Part shown: positions 51,999 to 60,263 of the stretch, piece by piece | Numbering within the stretch: the stretch's first letter is position 1 | How the letters are laid out: every line of letters starts with the position of its first letter | DNA from: QHVT01 sp036389275 | GTDB taxonomy: Bacteria; Acidobacteriota; Thermoanaerobaculia; Gp7-AA8 | Assembly (NCBI GenBank): GCA_036389275.1 | Contig: DASVQE010000012.1 | Location: 62,001-126,000, forward strand | Reading direction: 5' to 3' | Length of the DNA stretch: 64,000 bases | Translations under genes and position numbers: made by a program | The notes under the pieces: model-generated | What the model was told of the DNA's origin: nothing | Database searches by the model: none | Seen by the model: the letters and a program-made list of their open reading frames with translations, nothing else

Positions 51999-53969
51999 AT
52001 GCAGCGCACCATTCGTGTTCTCAAGATTGCGCTGCCGATCGCGATCGTCGTCTTCATCGCCGTCATTGTCCTGAGCTTCAACAGCACGAAGACCGGGCGC
52101 GACCGCGCCGCGCAGCAGCCGGTGATCGGCTCGCGCGGCAATGAGCAAACGATCATCGAGTCGCGCGTCTTCGAAGACGTGCAGACCATCGGCGGCAAAG
52201 TCGTGGCCCGCATCCGCGCGCGGCGCGTGGTCGGCTACGCCTCCGGCTGGACCACCCTCGAGAACGCCGACCTCACCCTCTACCGCGCCAACGGCCTGAC
52301 CTACGAAGTCTCGTGTCCGGCCGCGCAGTTCAACAGCGAGACGAAGGAAGCGGAGGCGAAAGGCGGCGTGCGCGTGGTCTCGAGCGACGGCATCGAGATC
52401 AAGACCGCCGAGATCCGCTACGACGGCAGCCGCCTCACCAACGACATCCCCGTGCAGTTCCGCGTCGACCGCTGGAACGGCAACGCCGGCGCGCTCGACC
52501 TCGACGTACAAGGGGAGACGCTGCGCCTCTTCAAGAACGTCACCGCGACCATGACGCCGGCCAATCCCGCCGATCCGCCGATGGCCATCAATGCCGTCGA
52601 CAGCATGTTCCGCCGCCGCGAGAACCTCGTCACCTTCACCCGGAACGTGGCCATCGACCGCGGCGCCGACAAGCTGCGCGCCGACGTCGTCAATGCGCGC
52701 TTCACGCCCGACCGCAAGTCGCTCACCGGCTTCGAAGGCACCGGTCACGCGCAGATGGTCATGTCTGCCACCGCCGCACCCGGCGAAGACCTCGGCGGAC
52801 GCAAGACCATCGACTGCGAGAACTTCTACACCGAGCTCGGACCGACCGGACAGATCGCCGCCATCAACGCCCGCGGCGGTCCGGTCGCGCCGGCGCACGC
52901 GGTGCTCGACGGCCCGCCGCAGCGCGACATCGTGGCGCAGGGCTTCCGCGTCGGCATCGAGAACAAGGCGGTCAGCGAGATCAAGGCCGACTGGCAGGTG
53001 GTGATGAAGGAGCTCGGCGCCGAGCCGCGCCAGATCGAGTCGGAGCACGTCACGGTCTGGTTCGATCCCGCCGCGCACCGCGCGCGCGCCGCCTATCTGG
53101 AAGGCGCCTTCAAGTACACCGACGCGAAGACGACCGCCTCCGCATTCCGCGCGAACTACGACATCGTCAACGACCGCATCGTCCTCACCACGGATCCCGG
53201 CTGGCAGGCCATGGTCGTCTCCGACGGACAGACCATCAAAGCGAAGACCATCGAGTTCGCGCCGCGCGCGCAGACCGCGCGCGCCAGCGGCGAGGTGATC
53301 GCGCAGCTCGCCTCGAAGAAGAGCGGCCCGACCGCCGACTCGACGAATCTCTTTCCGGCCGGCAAGCCGGTCTTCGTCAACTCCGATCAGTTGACCATGC
53401 GCCAGGCGGAGAAGACGGCCGTCTTCAGCGGCCGCGTGCGCGCCTGGCAGGAGACGAACACGATCCTGGCGAACGAGCTGCAGCTCTACGGCAACGGCGA
53501 CTCGATCACCGCGCGCGGCAACGTGCGCACGCTGCTCTACAACACCGGCACCGATCCGTCCGCGGCCGCGCGCAAGACGCCGATGGAGTCGACCAGCGAG
53601 CAGCTCGTCGCGCGCAAGGGCGAGCGCCGCATCGATCTTCTCGGCAAGGTGACGATCGTCGATGAGACGCGCACGCTGAAGTCGGAGAAAGCCTCGTTCT
53701 TTCTCGACGAGGCGCGCAAGATCCAGCGCGTCGAGGCGGAGACGAACGTGAGCATCGTCGAGGCGCCGACGCAGCGCAAAGGCAACGGCGACCGCGCCGT
53801 CTACCACGTCGACAAGCGCATGGTCTACGTCTTCGGCTCGCCCGCGACGGTGAGCGACCCCACCGGCTCGGTGGCCGGCCAGCAGATCGTCTTCGACCTC
53901 ACCAGGAACAAAGTGCAGGTCGTCAGCCCGGCCGGACAGACGAAGGGGACGTACAAGCACGAGGGATGA
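51999..53969 (+). CDS. LPS export protein with LptC and LptA/OstA-like regions
   Basis: A 656-residue protein with one N-terminal membrane anchor (about 8-27, VLKIALPIAIVVFIAVIVLS) and a long all-beta periplasmic part. The region after the anchor (ARIRARRVVGYASGWTTLENADLTLY) is LptC-like; the later stretches (VNSDQLTMRQAEKTAVFSGRVRAWQ, ITARGNVRTL, LDEARKIQRVEAETNVSI) are LptA/OstA beta-jellyroll units. Typical LptC is about 190 and LptA about 180 residues, so this is a large fused bridge. lptB follows. ATG 51999 is chosen; GTG 51981 is an in-frame alternative. The stop TGA is part of the following repeat. Confidence 0.85.
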   Translation: MQRTIRVLKIALPIAIVVFIAVIVLSFNSTKTGRDRAAQQPVIGSRGNEQTIIESRVFEDVQTIGGKVVARIRARRVVGYASGWTTLENADLTLYRANGLTYEVSCPAAQFNSETKEAEAKGGVRVVSSDGIEIKTAEIRYDGSRLTNDIPVQFRVDRWNGNAGALDLDVQGETLRLFKNVTATMTPANPADPPMAINAVDSMFRRRENLVTFTRNVAIDRGADKLRADVVNARFTPDRKSLTGFEGTGHAQMVMSATAAPGEDLGGRKTIDCENFYTELGPTGQIAAINARGGPVAPAHAVLDGPPQRDIVAQGFRVGIENKAVSEIKADWQVVMKELGAEPRQIESEHVTVWFDPAAHRARAAYLEGAFKYTDAKTTASAFRANYDIVNDRIVLTTDPGWQAMVVSDGQTIKAKTIEFAPRAQTARASGEVIAQLASKKSGPTADSTNLFPAGKPVFVNSDQLTMRQAEKTAVFSGRVRAWQETNTILANELQLYGNGDSITARGNVRTLLYNTGTDPSAAARKTPMESTSEQLVARKGERRIDLLGKVTIVDETRTLKSEKASFFLDEARKIQRVEAETNVSIVEAPTQRKGNGDRAVYHVDKRMVYVFGSPATVSDPTGSVAGQQIVFDLTRNKVQVVSPAGQTKGTYKHEG

Positions 53970-54060
53970 GGCATGAGGAAATGAGGGATGAGGCATGAGG
54001 AATGAGGGATGAGTAGGTTTCGCCTTCCTCCTGCCTCATCACTCATGCCTCATCCCTCAC
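53961..54060. repeat. Intergenic repeat of GAGGGATGAGGCATGAG units with an inverted copy
   Basis: About two and a half direct copies of a 21-22 base unit (GAGGGATGAGGCATGAGGAAT) run from 53961 to 54017 and are followed by an inverted copy at 54027-54060. The first copy contains the last codons and stop of the lptC/A-like gene. The RNA could fold into a hairpin between that gene and lptB. The architecture, short direct units facing an inverted copy, resembles the element at 15949. Confidence 0.8.
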
Positions 54061-54087
54061 GTCGGTTGTTGTAATGTTCGCGCCGGA

Positions 54088-54834
54088 ATGACGAACGTCC
54101 CTGACGCGCCGCTGCGCCTCGCTGCCTCACATCTGGTGAAGGTGTACAAGGGGCGGCGGGTGGTGCGCGACGTATCGGTCGAGATCGCGCAGGGTGAGAT
54201 CGTCGGGCTGCTCGGGCCGAACGGCGCGGGCAAGACCACCACCTTCTACATGATCGTCGGACTGGTGCGGCCCGACGGCGGCGCGGTCACGCTCGGCGAA
54301 GACGACATCACCGAGCTGCCGATGTATCTGCGCGCGCAGCGCGGCATCAGCTACCTGCCGCAGGAAGCGTCCGTCTTCCGCAAGCTCACCGTCGAAGAGA
54401 ACCTGCTCTCGGTCTTCGAGACCATGAACCTGCCGCTGGCCGAGCGCCAGCGCCGCACGCGTCAACTGCTCGAGGAGTTCGGCATCACCCACATCGCGCG
54501 GAGCCGCGCCTATGCCTTGTCGGGAGGAGAACGCCGTCGCGTGGAGATCGCGAGAAGCCTCGCCATCAACCCGGCATTCATCTTGCTAGATGAGCCGTTT
54601 GCAGGAATCGATCCAATTGCGGTTTTCGAGATTCAGCGCATCGTGTCCCAACTGCGCGCCCGCGGGATCGGCATCCTCATCACGGACCACAACGTCCGCG
54701 AGACTTTGAAGATCACGGATCGGGCCTACATCATCAAAGAAGGGGAGATCTTCCGGCAGGGTGCGCCGGAGAGCCTTTCCGCGGACGCGGAAGTCCGTCG
54801 CATTTACCTCGGTGAAACGTTCAATCTAAACTGA
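54088..54834 (+). CDS. lptB: LPS export ABC transporter ATPase LptB
   Basis: Energises extraction of LPS from the inner membrane with LptF/G, which are not in the window. The 248-residue ATPase has Walker A GPNGAGKT at 43-50, a Q-loop in ISYLPQEASVFRKLTVEENL, signature LSGGERRRVEIAR and Walker B FILLDEPFAGIDPIAV. The Q-loop and post-Walker B sequences are LptB-specific. The order lptB-rpoN-hpf is conserved in many Gram-negatives and is seen here. Confidence 0.95.
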   Translation: MTNVPDAPLRLAASHLVKVYKGRRVVRDVSVEIAQGEIVGLLGPNGAGKTTTFYMIVGLVRPDGGAVTLGEDDITELPMYLRAQRGISYLPQEASVFRKLTVEENLLSVFETMNLPLAERQRRTRQLLEEFGITHIARSRAYALSGGERRRVEIARSLAINPAFILLDEPFAGIDPIAVFEIQRIVSQLRARGIGILITDHNVRETLKITDRAYIIKEGEIFRQGAPESLSADAEVRRIYLGETFNLN

Positions 54835-54859
54835 GCGAGGAAGGCACCCGCAGTCGTCC

Positions 54860-56311
54860 ATGGCACTTGAACAGAAACTTCATTTAAAGCTCAGCCAGAA
54901 GCTGATCATGACGCCTTCGCTGCAGCAGGCGATCAAGCTGCTGCAGCTCTCGAAACTCGAGCTCCAGGAAGTCCTCAACCAGGAGCTGCTCGAGAACCCG
55001 CTCCTCGAGGAGACGGCCGAAGAGGCGAAGGCGGAAGAGACGCCCGCCGAAGAGACGGAAGCCAAGAGCGAGACCGAGGAGCCGCCGAAGATCGAGACGA
55101 AAGAGAAGGAGAAAGACTCCTTCGACGAGATCGACTACGACGCCTATTTTCAGGACTACATCGAGTACGGCTACAACCCGCGCGGGATGGGTGAGGAGCA
55201 TGAGGAGTTCCCGATCGAGAACACCCTCACCCGGCCGCCGAACCTGGCCGACCACCTGACCTGGCAGCTCTCGATGTCCGACGCGTCGCCGCGCACCAAA
55301 GAGGTCGCGCAGTTCATCATCGGCAACATCGACGAGGACGGGTATCTCCGCGCCTCGAACGAAGAGATCATGGCTTCGGGCGGCTACAGCGCCGGTGAAG
55401 TCGACACCGCCGTGCGAGCCGTGCAGTCGCTCGATCCGATCGGCGTCGGCGCGCGCGACCTCCGCGAGTGCCTCCTGCTGCAGCTGCGCTTCCTCGAGAT
55501 CGACGCGCCGCTCGTCGAGATCATCGTCCGCGATCACTGGGACGAGTTCATGCAGCGTAAGTTCGTGACGCTGGCCAAGACCCTGAGCATCGACATGAAG
55601 ACGCTCGAGGGCATCGTCGAGCTGATCAAACATCTCGATCCGAAGCCCGGCCGCAAATACTCGAACGAGCGCGCCATCTACGTCGAGCCCGACGTCTACG
55701 TGCACAAGGTCGGCGACGAGTACGTGATCGTCCTCAACGAGGACGGCATGCCGAAGCTGCGCATCAACAGCGGCTACCGCTCCATGCTCAACAACATGGA
55801 TTCGAAGCAGGACGGCGAGACCGTCAACTACATCAAGGACAAGATCCGCTCCGCAGTGTGGCTCATCAAGTCGCTCGACCAGCGCCAGCGCACGATCTAC
55901 AAAGTGGCCGAGTCGATCGTCAAGCACCAGCGCGAGTTCCTCGAGCGCGGCATCGACTTCCTCCGCCCGCTGGTCCTGCGCGACGTCGCCGACGACATCC
56001 AGATGCACGAGTCCACCGTCTCGCGCGTGGTGTCGAACAAGTACATGCACACGCCGCGCGGGCTGTTCCTGATGAAGTACTTCTTCCACAGCGGCATCGA
56101 CTCCGATACCGGCGAGGACATCTCCTCGCTGACCGTCAAGAAGAAGATCCAGAGCTACATCGAGAACGAGGATCCGCGCAAACCGCTGAGCGATTCGAAG
56201 ATCATGAAGATCCTCAACGACGAAGGGATCAACATCGCCCGCCGCACCGTGGCCAAGTACCGCGATGAGCTGAACATCCCGTCGTCCACCGATCGCAAAC
56301 AAATCTTTTGA
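54860..56311 (+). CDS. rpoN: RNA polymerase sigma-54 factor
   Basis: A 483-residue sigma-54, which directs RNA polymerase to -24/-12 promoters opened by enhancer-binding ATPases. Region I is Gln/Leu-rich (QKLIMTPSLQQAIKLLQLSK). An acidic spacer rich in Glu and Lys follows. The core-binding and HTH regions are complete, and the RpoN box ARRTVAKY is at 460-467. It is 25 bp after lptB and 18 bp before hpf. Confidence 0.97.
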   Translation: MALEQKLHLKLSQKLIMTPSLQQAIKLLQLSKLELQEVLNQELLENPLLEETAEEAKAEETPAEETEAKSETEEPPKIETKEKEKDSFDEIDYDAYFQDYIEYGYNPRGMGEEHEEFPIENTLTRPPNLADHLTWQLSMSDASPRTKEVAQFIIGNIDEDGYLRASNEEIMASGGYSAGEVDTAVRAVQSLDPIGVGARDLRECLLLQLRFLEIDAPLVEIIVRDHWDEFMQRKFVTLAKTLSIDMKTLEGIVELIKHLDPKPGRKYSNERAIYVEPDVYVHKVGDEYVIVLNEDGMPKLRINSGYRSMLNNMDSKQDGETVNYIKDKIRSAVWLIKSLDQRQRTIYKVAESIVKHQREFLERGIDFLRPLVLRDVADDIQMHESTVSRVVSNKYMHTPRGLFLMKYFFHSGIDSDTGEDISSLTVKKKIQSYIENEDPRKPLSDSKIMKILNDEGINIARRTVAKYRDELNIPSSTDRKQIF

Positions 56312-56329
56312 TTCGAGGTCGTACACGAC

Positions 56330-56893
56330 ATGGCTACCGAGATTTCCGGCCGTAACTACGAGATTCCGCCCGACGTCCGCGACATGGTCGAGAAGAAGCT
56401 GGCCAAGATTCAGGAGCGGCTCTTCGACGACGTCATCGACGTGCGCGTCGTGCTGCAGGTCGAGAAGTACCGCAACATCTGCGAGATCCTGATCGTCGGC
56501 AAGGAGCACGACGTCAAGAGCGTGCAGGAGTCCGACGAGTCGATGCAGGACGCCATCAACTCCGCCATCGATCACCTCAAGCGGCAGGCGCAGAAGAACC
56601 GCAAGAAGATCCGCGACCATCACCGGAAGGAAGGCGGGCGCGAGAACGTGACCGAATGGGCCGTGCAGGTGCTCGAGCCGGGCAACCTCCGCGATGCCGC
56701 TCCGGCCAACACGCCGCGCATCGTCAAGACCAACAACATCCCCATCCGTCCGATGTCGATCGAGGAAGCGGCGCTCCGCCTCGATGACTCGAAAAACGAG
56801 TTCATCGTCTTCCGCGACATCGACACCGACCGCGTCTCGGTGATCTACAAGCGCCGCGACAACAACCTCGGCCTCATCGCGCCGGAGTTCTGA
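56330..56893 (+). CDS. hpf: Ribosome hibernation promoting factor, long form
   Basis: A 187-residue long-type HPF that pairs 70S ribosomes into inactive 100S dimers. Residues 1-100 are the S30AE domain (EISGRNYEIPPDVRDMVEKKL, NSAIDHLKRQAQKNRKKI). Residues about 128-187 are the dimerisation domain (RIVKTNNIPIRPMSIEEAAL, FRDIDTDRVSVIYKRRDNNLGLI). It follows rpoN closely, so it is probably under the same promoter. Confidence 0.94.
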   Translation: MATEISGRNYEIPPDVRDMVEKKLAKIQERLFDDVIDVRVVLQVEKYRNICEILIVGKEHDVKSVQESDESMQDAINSAIDHLKRQAQKNRKKIRDHHRKEGGRENVTEWAVQVLEPGNLRDAAPANTPRIVKTNNIPIRPMSIEEAALRLDDSKNEFIVFRDIDTDRVSVIYKRRDNNLGLIAPEF

Positions 56894-56913
56894 CGCCGCG
56901 TTCGGGATGGTGC

Positions 56914-56939
56914 GCCGGACGGACTTCCGTCCGTCCGGC
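56914..56939 (+). terminator. Hairpin after hpf
   Basis: An 11-bp perfect stem, GCCGGACGGAC and GTCCGTCCGGC, encloses the loop TTCC. There is no T run, so it is either a weak terminator or a transcript-end stabiliser for the lptB-rpoN-hpf unit. Confidence 0.5.
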
Positions 56940-56975
56940 CTGCGTGGCGCTGCCGCTGCCTGCTATCATTCCGGA

Positions 56976-57614
56976 ATGCGTTCCATCCTCCTCTGCGGCA
57001 CGATCCTCTTCGCCTGCGCCTCGGCGTCCGCGCAGGTCGCGATGTACGAACATTGGGATCAGTCGCCGCAGGCGTTCTTCATGACCAGGGCGGAGCGGCG
57101 GCAGTGGCAACACGTCCGCCCGGAGGAGCAGGCGGCGTTCGTCTCGAAATACATCGCCCGCCGCGGCGGACTGGCCTTCACGAACCTGGTCGAGAGCCGC
57201 GTGGCGCTGGCCGAGCGTTTCTTCGGCACCTTCAACAAGAAAGGCGTCGAGACGCTGCGCGGCCGGCTGGTGGTGCTCTTCGGCGCGCCGTCGTCGATGG
57301 TCACCTCACGACTCCTGCAGGCAGGCGATCTTCTGCCGGACATGCCGCCCGAGGCGATGACGGATGTCAGCATCGGCGGCTTTCCGGCCAGCGGCGGCGC
57401 GAAGGCCCTGCGGGTTCACGACCATGGCCGCTACTATCGCGTGCAGACGCTGAAATTCGCCGCCGACAAGCTGCCGGTGCCGCACGACGGCGATCTTCTG
57501 GCGAGCGTCGAGATCGATGAGGCCAGCGGCACTGAACGCTGGAGCCGCGGCACGAACGAGAAGGCGATGGAGAAGTTGTTCGAGGCCGTGGCGGCCGCAT
57601 CGGTAACGAAGTAG
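56976..57614 (+). CDS. Secreted GWxTD-type protein, divergent copy
   Basis: A 212-residue exported protein: signal peptide 1-19, then a domain whose pattern (W.QSPQAFFMTRAERRQW, FVSKYIARRGG, TLRGRLVVLFGAPSSM) fits the GWxTD family found in Bacteroidota and Acidobacteriota. The family's role is unknown. It is the first and most divergent of three tandem copies. It follows the hpf hairpin by 36 bp and ends 79 bp before the next copy. Confidence 0.78.
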   Translation: MRSILLCGTILFACASASAQVAMYEHWDQSPQAFFMTRAERRQWQHVRPEEQAAFVSKYIARRGGLAFTNLVESRVALAERFFGTFNKKGVETLRGRLVVLFGAPSSMVTSRLLQAGDLLPDMPPEAMTDVSIGGFPASGGAKALRVHDHGRYYRVQTLKFAADKLPVPHDGDLLASVEIDEASGTERWSRGTNEKAMEKLFEAVAAASVTK

Positions 57615-57693
57615 TTCCGTCCGGCAGGAATGCCGGCTCATCCGATTTTGTCCCATTGTCATCAATCCAATCCAAAATCGGAGAACGTCCACT

Positions 57694-58359
57694 ATGAAAC
57701 GAGTCATCACCGCTGCATTCCTGCTCCTGCTGTGCGCGACCGTCGCCAGCGCCGAGCTCGCCAAGTACAAAGACTGGGATCAGTCGCCGCAGGGCTACTT
57801 CATGACGAAGGCCGAGCGCGCCCAGTGGTCCGCGATCACGAACGACGCCGACGCCGAGCGCTTCGTCAACGAGTTCATCGCCCGCCGCGGCGGTGAGAGC
57901 TTCAAGGCCGAAGTGGCCAAGCGCGCCGACGCCGCCGACAAGTACCTCACCGTCGGTCCGCTGAAGGGCTCCAAGACGCTGCGCGGCAAGATCATCATCC
58001 TCTTCGGACCTCCGGCCGCGATGTCGGTGCAGGACTGGTCGAAGCGCAAGACCGGCGGCGGCAGCAACGGCCTCGACGCCACCGCGTACAGCAGCGGCGC
58101 CACCGGCAACAACATCGACGCGCCGAACGGCGATCCCGGCGCGGTCGGCCGCAACGGCGGCGCGACCATGTCGTGGATGATGAAGGACTACAACTTCCGC
58201 TTCAACGGCAAGTCGGTCCCGGGTCTCAACCGCCCCGACTATTCGGTCGTGGTCGAAGTCGAAGCCTCGACCGGCAAGGACCGCGTGAAGGACGCGAAGA
58301 CGGAGAAGGACCTCGGCGAGGTGTTCGAGTCCGTCGCGCAGGCTTCCATCAAACAGTAA
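57694..58359 (+). CDS. Secreted GWxTD-type protein, second copy
   Basis: A 221-residue exported protein with signal peptide 1-20 and the same domain as its neighbours (DWDQSPQGYFMTKAER, FVNEFIARRGG, TLRGKIIILFGPPAAM). A Gly/Ser/Asn-rich insert (about 125-155) separates that from the C-terminal beta unit (DYSVVVEVEASTGKDRVKD). It is very similar to the third copy, which indicates a recent duplication, and it ends in a clear terminator. Confidence 0.8.
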   Translation: MKRVITAAFLLLLCATVASAELAKYKDWDQSPQGYFMTKAERAQWSAITNDADAERFVNEFIARRGGESFKAEVAKRADAADKYLTVGPLKGSKTLRGKIIILFGPPAAMSVQDWSKRKTGGGSNGLDATAYSSGATGNNIDAPNGDPGAVGRNGGATMSWMMKDYNFRFNGKSVPGLNRPDYSVVVEVEASTGKDRVKDAKTEKDLGEVFESVAQASIKQ

Positions 58360-58379
58360 GGCGTCGTTTTGCACTTGTG

Positions 58380-58410
58380 ACGGAGCGGTGTCGTACCGCT
58401 CCGTTTTCAT
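58380..58410 (+). terminator. Rho-independent terminator between GWxTD copies 2 and 3
   Basis: ACGGAGCGGT and ACCGCTCCGT form a 10-bp stem around GTCGT, followed by TTTCATTTT. Stem and T tail are both present, so copy 3 probably has its own promoter within the remaining 65 bases. Confidence 0.8.
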
Positions 58411-58475
58411 TTTGTGCACAGAAGGCGGCATCGGCGCGGTCGTAACATGGTTCCTACATAACAACCGGAGGACGA

Positions 58476-59150
58476 ATGAAACGAGCCGTTATCGCTGCAT
58501 TTCTGTTGACGCTGTGCGCCGCCGTGGCCAGCGCGGACCTGAGCAAGTACAAAGACTGGGATCAGTCGCCGCAGGGCTACTTCATGACGAAGGCCGAGCG
58601 GTCGCAGTGGTCCGCGATCACCAACGACGCCGACGCCGAGCGCTTCGTCAATGACTTCATCGCCCGTCGCGGCGGCGAGAGCTTCAAGACCGAAGTGGCC
58701 AAGCGCGCCGACGCCGCCGACAAGTACCTCACCGTCGGTCCGCTCAAGGGCTCCAAGACCCTGCGCGGCAAGCTGGTCATCCTCTTCGGACCTCCGGCCG
58801 GTATGTCGGTGCAGGAATGGTCGAAGAAGAAGTCGGGCGGCGGCAGCAACGGTCTCGGCAGCGAGGCCTACACGACCGGCGCGACCAGCGGCGGCGGCGG
58901 AAGCCGCGGCGGCGAGGGCGACGTCACGGCCACCGGCCGCAGCGGCGGCACCTCCACCGCCTGGATGATGAAGGATTACACCTTCCAGTTCTCCGGCAAG
59001 AGCGTCCCGGCCCTCGGCCGTCCCGACTACCGCGTCATCGTCGAGGTCGACGCCTCGACCGGCAAGGACAAGGTCAAGGACGTGAAGACCGAGAAAGAGC
59101 TGAGCGACATCTTCGAGTCCGTCGCCCAGGCCTCCATCAAACAGCAGTGA
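58476..59150 (+). CDS. Secreted GWxTD-type protein, third copy
   Basis: A 224-residue exported protein with signal peptide 1-20 and the GWxTD-like core (DWDQSPQGYFMTKAERSQW, FVNDFIARRGGESF, TLRGKLVILFGPPAGM). Its central insert is especially glycine-rich (SGGGGSRGGEGD). A GGAGG sits seven bases before the ATG. Almost the whole first 110 residues match copy 2, with the insert the main difference. Confidence 0.8.
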   Translation: MKRAVIAAFLLTLCAAVASADLSKYKDWDQSPQGYFMTKAERSQWSAITNDADAERFVNDFIARRGGESFKTEVAKRADAADKYLTVGPLKGSKTLRGKLVILFGPPAGMSVQEWSKKKSGGGSNGLGSEAYTTGATSGGGGSRGGEGDVTATGRSGGTSTAWMMKDYTFQFSGKSVPALGRPDYRVIVEVDASTGKDKVKDVKTEKELSDIFESVAQASIKQQ

Positions 59151-59158
59151 TCGAACGG

Positions 59159-59190
59159 GTTGGTGGTTGGGGAACGCCCCGGCCACCAAC
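59159..59190 (+). terminator. Interrupted hairpin before hprK
   Basis: GTTGGTGG and CCACCAAC pair, then a TT/GG mismatch, then GGGG and CCCC pair around AACG. It follows the third GWxTD gene by eight bases. There is no T run, so it may be a weak terminator or leader structure for hprK, which starts 18 bases later. Confidence 0.5.
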
Positions 59191-59208
59191 TCGCCTTACA
59201 CTAGCGTC

Positions 59209-60255
59209 GTGACGGACGCCGCCGAAGACTTCATCGAGACGACTGTCCAGTCGCTCCGCTCCGGCGACCTGGACGACCTCCAGCTCAAGCTCATCACCGG
59301 CGACGACGGCCTCAATCGCGTCATCGCCCGGCCGCGCGTGCAGAAGCCCGGCCTCGCATTCGCCGGCTACTACGAATACATCAAGCCGTGGCGCGTGCAG
59401 ATCATCGGCGCGTCGGAGACGAAGTACCTGCAGAGCCTTCCGCCGCGCCTGCGCGAGAAGCGCATCCGCGACGTGGCCGGCCTCGACGTCTCCTGCTTCA
59501 TCGTCACCAAAGGCATCACGCCGCTCGAGGAGTTCCGCGTCGAGTGCGAGAAACGGGGAGTGCCGCTCTTCTCGACACCGGCCATGTCGTCGACCACCAT
59601 CACGCGCTCGACCTACTTTCTCGAGGAGACCATGGCGCCGCGCGTGACCATGCACTCGGGCCTGCTCGATGTCTACGGCATCGGCGTGCTGCTCCTCGGC
59701 GACAGCGGCATCGGCAAGAGCGAGTGCGCGCTCGACCTCGTCTATCGCGGACACCGCCTCATCGCCGACGATCTGGTGGTCATCCGCCGCCATCCGAACG
59801 ACGTGCTCCTCGGCTACTCGAACGACCTGCTGCGCCATCACATGGAGCTGCGCGGCATCGGCATCATCGACATCAAGGACCTCTTCGGCGTCGCCTCGAC
59901 CCGCGACGTCAAACCGATCGACATGGTGGTGCGCCTCGAGAAGTGGGTGGAAGGCACCGAGTACGACCGCCTCGGGATCACCGGCGAAAGCTACGAGCTC
60001 CTCGGCGTGTCGAAGCCGTTCGTGCGCCTGCCGGTGGCGTCGGGACGCAACCTCGCGCTGCTGGTCGAGATCGCTGCGCGCAACCATCTGATGAAGCTGC
60101 AGGGCTACGACTCCGCGCGCGAGTTCACGCGGCGCATCGACGAGAAGATCGCCCGCGAAGGCGGCGCGAGCATCGGCGATACGCTGCCGGCGTCGAATCA
60201 TGAGGAGCGGACCAGCTCCGAGTACCGCAGCATGCACGCGCGGCGGCAGCGCTGA
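59209..60255 (+). CDS. hprK: HPr kinase/phosphorylase
   Basis: HprK phosphorylates or dephosphorylates serine 46 of HPr and links carbon state to regulation. The 348-residue protein has the family N-terminal domain (GDDGLNRVIARPRVQKPGLAF), Walker A GDSGIGKS at 164-171, the upstream catalytic histidine in TMHSGLLDVYG and the HprK signature region (HHMELRGIGIIDIKDLFGV). Start is GTG 59209; the ATG at 59167 lies in the hairpin. rapZ follows by eight bases, and its substrate HPr is encoded 2 kb downstream with S46 intact. Confidence 0.95.
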   Translation: MTDAAEDFIETTVQSLRSGDLDDLQLKLITGDDGLNRVIARPRVQKPGLAFAGYYEYIKPWRVQIIGASETKYLQSLPPRLREKRIRDVAGLDVSCFIVTKGITPLEEFRVECEKRGVPLFSTPAMSSTTITRSTYFLEETMAPRVTMHSGLLDVYGIGVLLLGDSGIGKSECALDLVYRGHRLIADDLVVIRRHPNDVLLGYSNDLLRHHMELRGIGIIDIKDLFGVASTRDVKPIDMVVRLEKWVEGTEYDRLGITGESYELLGVSKPFVRLPVASGRNLALLVEIAARNHLMKLQGYDSAREFTRRIDEKIAREGGASIGDTLPASNHEERTSSEYRSMHARRQR

Positions 60256-60263
60256 ACGAACGG

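Noticed and set aside
51984..53996. 670-codon minus-strand frame opposite the lptC/A-like gene
   Set aside because: Low-complexity Arg/Asp/Gly/Val translation, no motifs, complete overlap with a well-supported gene on the other strand.
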